A stretch of DNA of 64,000 bases, taken from contig DLPC01000007.1 in NCBI GenBank assembly GCA_002478565.1, forward strand, positions 1 through 64,000, in the 5' to 3' direction. The position numbers and the translations under genes were made by a program. The stretch's first letter is position 1. Every line of letters starts with the position of its first letter. The notes below the pieces were generated by a model. It was not told where the DNA came from. It searched no databases and saw only the letters and a list, made by a program, of their open reading frames with translations. Source of the stretch: Flavobacteriales bacterium UBA7468 (GTDB taxonomy: Bacteria; Bacteroidota; Bacteroidia; Flavobacteriales_D; Crocinitomicaceae). This document shows, piece after piece, positions 61,058-64,000 of this stretch.

Positions 61058-61719
61058 TGACATTCCACCGCGAAGGACGCTCTATAATGCTCGGCTCAAT
61101 TGCACTCTTTGTTTTATTCAGTGTAGCCAATTTTTATTTTCTAAAAGATCTCATTTTTGGACTTTTCCTTTTTCTTGAATTAGGCTTTTTAGTACTTCTT
61201 TATCTTGTATTGCAGTTCTTTCGTATTCCAAAAAGAACTTGCACGGGAGCTGAACTCGACATCATGTGCCCAGCAGACGGTAAAGTTGTGGTCATCGAAG
61301 AAGTCGAAGAAACTGAGTACTTCAAAGACAAGCGTATTCAAGTTTCTATTTTTATGTCTCCTCTGAACGTTCACGCAAACTATTATCCAATTAGTGGAGC
61401 AGTTTCTTATACAAAATACCATCCAGGATTGTTCTTAGTTGCTTGGCACCCAAAAAGCAGCACCGACAACGAGCGAAGTACTTGTGTAGTGAAGCACGAA
61501 AACGGACAAGAAATTTTGTTTAGACAAATAGCCGGTGCTATGGCCCGAAGAATTTGTTACTATGCACAAAAAGGAGATCAAGCCACACAAGGTGCAGAAT
61601 TTGGCTTCATCAAATTTGGCTCTAGAGTTGATTTATTCTTGCCATTAGGCACGAAAATTGATGTGCAACTCAATCAGAAAGTAAAAGCCAAACTTACCAA
61701 GCTTGGAAGTTTGAATTAA
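61054..61719 (+). CDS. psd: Phosphatidylserine decarboxylase proenzyme
   Basis: 221 aa from ATG 61054, whose ATGA overlap with cdsA supports it; a second ATG directly follows. Two hydrophobic helices at the N-terminus, then CPADGKVVVIEEV, MSPLNVHANYYPISG and GFIKFGSRVDLFLPLG. Cleavage at the Gly-Ser of KFGSRVD would make the pyruvoyl enzyme, and the overall size fits the short (type II-like) bacterial form. It makes phosphatidylethanolamine. No pssA gene is adjacent. Confidence 0.92.
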   Translation: MMTFHREGRSIMLGSIALFVLFSVANFYFLKDLIFGLFLFLELGFLVLLYLVLQFFRIPKRTCTGAELDIMCPADGKVVVIEEVEETEYFKDKRIQVSIFMSPLNVHANYYPISGAVSYTKYHPGLFLVAWHPKSSTDNERSTCVVKHENGQEILFRQIAGAMARRICYYAQKGDQATQGAEFGFIKFGSRVDLFLPLGTKIDVQLNQKVKAKLTKLGSLN

Positions 61720-61745
61720 TTTGTAATTTTATAAAAAAAAACACC

Positions 61746-61970
61746 ATGAAAAAAGTATTTGTAGCAATTGCCCTTACTACGTTTGTAGGTTCTATGGCAA
61801 CTACAGCTTATGCAGCTGTAAACGGTTTAGAAATCGTTAAAAAAGACGACGACAAGCGCAAGAAAAAGAAAAAAAGCGGAAGCTGCTGCTCTTCTAGTGC
61901 AACTCAGAAGCAAGGATGTTCTTCTTCAGGAACAACACAAAAATCTTGCTGTTCTTCTGGTAAGCAGTAA
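61746..61970 (+). CDS. Small exported lysine/cysteine-rich protein
   Basis: 74 aa. Signal peptide MKKVFVAIALTTFVGSMATTAYA (cleavage probably after AYA), giving a mature peptide of about 51 residues. It has a short acidic-basic run (KKDDDKRKKKKKSG) and a Ser/Cys-rich end with Cys pairs (SCCSSSA, KSCCSSG) and a separate CSSSG. Four-plus cysteines suggest disulfides or metal binding, but no known motif is complete. It stands alone between psd and a terminator and may be strongly expressed. Not recognised. Confidence 0.75.
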   Translation: MKKVFVAIALTTFVGSMATTAYAAVNGLEIVKKDDDKRKKKKKSGSCCSSSATQKQGCSSSGTTQKSCCSSGKQ

Positions 61971-61984
61971 ACAATCAAAAAATG

Positions 61985-62022
61985 GCATAAAAAAAGCCGG
62001 CAGATGCCGGCTTTTTTTATGC
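61985..62022. terminator. Long symmetrical bidirectional terminator
   Basis: A 17-bp perfect inverted repeat (GCAT-A7-GCCGGC at 61985-62001 and GCCGGC-T7-ATGC at 62006-62022, loop AGAT) has both an A-run and a T-run. It ends the small cysteine-rich gene and the leftward acyl-CoA ligase, whose stop is at 62022-62024. Confidence 0.95.
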
Positions 62023-63788
62023 TAAGCAGGATAAATCTGCTGGTATGCTTCTTGGTATTTTTCAAGAATTTTCTTGCGCTTGAATTTCAGTGTTGGTGTC
62101 AATTCGCCACCTTCAACTGTGAACTCATTCGGTAAGAGCTTAAATTGCTTAAGCTGTTCCCATGAACCATATTCCTTGTTGATCTCCACTAATTCGCGCT
62201 CAATACGCTTATAAACTATATCCTGAGCCATGATCTCGGCATTGGAGAGCGCATCAAAATTGGCATCATGACGCTTAGCCCATTCCTTAACAAAGGAATA
62301 ATTAGGAACAATGAACACAGCAGGAAACTTCTCGCCTTCGCCGATTACCATAGCTTGCTCGATAAAACGCGATTGCTTCAAGCGGTTTTCCATGGCTTGA
62401 GGAACAATATATTTACCGCCAGAGGTTTTAAATATTTCTTTTTTGCGATCTGTAATGCGTAGGAATTTACCCTCTTGAAATTCTCCGATATCGCCAGTAC
62501 AAAACCAGCCATCTGCATCAAAAACCTCTTTGGTCGCCTCTTCGTTTTTATAGTAACCCATCATGACGTTTGGTCCTTTCACCAAAATTTCTCCGTCGGG
62601 TGCTATTTTTACATGTACTTTATCAACCAAAGGCCCTACTGATCCAATTCGGATTCCTGTATTAAAATTGTTTACAGAAACTACAGGAGAAGTTTCAGTA
62701 AGACCATATCCTTCTAAAATGGGGATATCCGCAGCCAAGAAAATTCTTGCTAATCTTGGTTGTAAAGCAGCAGAACCAGAAGCAATTGCTTTTACATTTC
62801 CACCCAATGCCTCTTGCCATTTTGAGAAAATCAGCTTGCGCGCAATGGCCAATTTCATTTTGTAAAAAGCAGACTTTCCTATTACATCGTAGTCTTCTGC
62901 AACAGCCACTGCCCAATAAAAAAGTGCCTTTTTAATGCCCGACAATTCTTCGCCTTTGGCCATAATTTTGTCAAAAACTTTTTCAATAAGTCTAGGCACC
63001 GCTGAGAATACATCAGGTTTTACCTCACGTATGTTATCACCAATAGTTTCCATTGATTCGGCAAAATGTATCGAACAGCCAATGTACATATACAGATAAT
63101 GAAGCATGCGCTCATAGATATGACAAACGGGTAAAAAGCTCAAGACTTTTGAGTTTTTGTCGGCCGGAATAGGGTCAATACAAGCCGCAACCGTGGATAG
63201 AATATTGGCATGAGATAACATGACTCCTTTTGGATTACCGGTTGTGCCAGAAGTGTATATGATGGTAGCTAAATCTTCATTTTTAACAGCCTTCATACGT
63301 TCTTCAACTGCAGTTGGATCGATACTTCCTTTGTTAGCTTCAATTTCTGACCAATGTGTACAGTTAGGCAATTGATCAAAAGACATCAAGTGCTTCAGTG
63401 ACGGAACCTCAGCGCGAACAGATGTGATTTTATCTACCAATTCTTGATTTGAAACCACACACAATTCTACGCCTGCATCGTTGAGTATGAAACGGTAATC
63501 AGATTCAGAAATATTTGGATATAATGGGACTAATATCGCACCTACTTGTTGTACAGCGATATCCAAGATATTCCACTCTACCCGATTTGAACTGGCAACT
63601 GCCACTCGGTCACCAGCTTCGATTCCGAGCGCTATGAGCCCTCTAGAAACTTGCATAGCTGCGTCGAGAAAATCTGAAGTAGACATCGGAACCCAAATAC
63701 CTGCTGTTTTGGTGACAAACATATTGGCATTAGGATAATTCTTTAGTTGATGTCTTGGGACATCAAACAAGCGATCTATAGTTAGCAT
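62022..63788 (-). CDS. Long-chain acyl-CoA synthetase (AMP-forming)
   Basis: 588 aa. P-loop TIIYTSGTTGNPKGV, VPLYPNISESDYRFIL, the A5-type YGLTETSPVV, GWFCTGDIGEFQ and RKKEIFKTSGGKYI motifs of the ANL family are intact. It activates fatty acids to acyl-CoA at the membrane; chain-length class is guessed from the architecture (FACL/FadD-like, with an inserted PRLIEKVFDKIMAKGEELSG helical region). Its stop is at the long terminator. Confidence 0.94.
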   Translation of the reverse strand: MLTIDRLFDVPRHQLKNYPNANMFVTKTAGIWVPMSTSDFLDAAMQVSRGLIALGIEAGDRVAVASSNRVEWNILDIAVQQVGAILVPLYPNISESDYRFILNDAGVELCVVSNQELVDKITSVRAEVPSLKHLMSFDQLPNCTHWSEIEANKGSIDPTAVEERMKAVKNEDLATIIYTSGTTGNPKGVMLSHANILSTVAACIDPIPADKNSKVLSFLPVCHIYERMLHYLYMYIGCSIHFAESMETIGDNIREVKPDVFSAVPRLIEKVFDKIMAKGEELSGIKKALFYWAVAVAEDYDVIGKSAFYKMKLAIARKLIFSKWQEALGGNVKAIASGSAALQPRLARIFLAADIPILEGYGLTETSPVVSVNNFNTGIRIGSVGPLVDKVHVKIAPDGEILVKGPNVMMGYYKNEEATKEVFDADGWFCTGDIGEFQEGKFLRITDRKKEIFKTSGGKYIVPQAMENRLKQSRFIEQAMVIGEGEKFPAVFIVPNYSFVKEWAKRHDANFDALSNAEIMAQDIVYKRIERELVEINKEYGSWEQLKQFKLLPNEFTVEGGELTPTLKFKRKKILEKYQEAYQQIYPA

Positions 63789-63828
63789 ATTGTTGGTTTA
63801 GCCGTGAAAAATAACAATATTGTTTCAA

Positions 63829-64000
63829 TTATTGTAACAAAACAATAAAAAGGCTAATGAGAATTAAGCTGATCAGATTTAAGACGAAGCCTATTCGGAC
63901 CATTTGTTTGATCTTTAAGTAGCCTGATCCAAAAACGATTGCATTTGGTGGCGTACCAACGGGCATCATGAAAGCCAAACTAGCGCCAAGCGTAAGTGCC
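63829..64000 (-). CDS. DASS-family sodium/carboxylate transporter, 3' end
   Basis: Only 57 codons are in the window; the 5' part lies right of it. Translation ends with LTLGASLAFMMPVGTPPNAIVF and SGYLKIKQMVRIGFVLNL, then a final hydrophobic helix and TAA. The (S)MPVGTPPNAIVFGSG stretch is the signature of SLC13/DASS transporters, which import dicarboxylates or similar anions with Na+. The exact substrate cannot be seen. The gap to the acyl-CoA ligase start (63788) is 40 bp. Confidence 0.9.
   Translation of the reverse strand, partial: ALTLGASLAFMMPVGTPPNAIVFGSGYLKIKQMVRIGFVLNLISLILISLFIVLLQ

Noticed and set aside
1..64000. tRNA genes, CRISPR arrays, insertion sequences or prophage
   Set aside because: I saw no clover-leaf sequence, no regularly spaced repeats, no transposase or integrase motifs, and no long non-coding gap that could hide them.

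Overview
The window is a gene-dense, mostly housekeeping stretch of a Bacteroidota chromosome, most likely from the order Flavobacteriales. The evidence is the type IX secretion (T9SS) genes porV, porU, porP and gldJ, a secreted protein with a T9SS C-terminal sorting domain, a TonB-type barrel paired with a GLPGLI-family protein, many lipoproteins, the PyrR/NhaD/RNase Y complement, and repeated promoter-like TAnnTTTG boxes in place of clear Shine-Dalgarno sites. I cannot name the genus. NhaD and a sodium-type DASS transporter are compatible with a marine or brackish habitat, but this is inference. No intergenic gap exceeds about 185 bp. I saw no tRNA, rRNA, CRISPR array, insertion sequence or prophage.

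Layout. 0-5.7 kb: a VWD-domain secreted protein, two divergent OmpR-type response regulators, tsaB and an M23 peptidase. 5.8-10.3 kb: a rightward run with a coiled-coil protein, zapA, rny, DAHP synthase-chorismate mutase and aroA. 10.3-11.9 kb: a leftward ruvX-def-lipoprotein group. 12-21.3 kb: an envelope section with a lipoprotein, outer-membrane barrel plus GLPGLI protein, polyprenyl synthase, a large T9SS cargo protein, a hydrolase with an HMA lipoprotein, and two tandem paralogous lipoproteins. 21.4-33 kb: catabolic and core genes (3-hydroxyanthranilate dioxygenase, acyl-CoA dehydrogenase, anmK, a Glu/Leu dehydrogenase, nhaD, folC, pyrR-pyrB, a STAS protein, rnz, lptG-type permease, tgt). 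33-35.4 kb: glycosyltransferase, ECF sigma factor and rsmG, with overlapping ends.

35.4-46.2 kb is the T9SS module: ispF, porV and porU leftward, then porP, gldJ and murF rightward. PorU is the surface sortase, PorV its outer-membrane shuttle partner, PorP an outer-membrane component and GldJ a lipoprotein linked to the periplasmic ring. The 17.3-19.2 kb protein is a plausible substrate. 46.3-64 kb holds prfB, gcvH, an anchored nuclease, gyrB, a glutathione peroxidase, an OmpA protein, valS, a DUF1573 protein, a NUDIX hydrolase head to head with pyrE, an SRPBCC protein, birA, then rsfS-ftsH-cdsA-psd, a small cysteine-rich exported protein, an acyl-CoA ligase and the 3' end of a DASS transporter.

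I found no clearly new multigene system. The best leads are a GldJ much longer than the family norm with a large helical insert, a Tgt without the usual zinc cysteines, a NUDIX/pyrE pair whose start codons share one CATG, near-leaderless promoter geometry at pyrR, prfB and pyrE, and a lysine/cysteine-rich exported miniprotein. Where I moved a start codon, the entry gives the reason.
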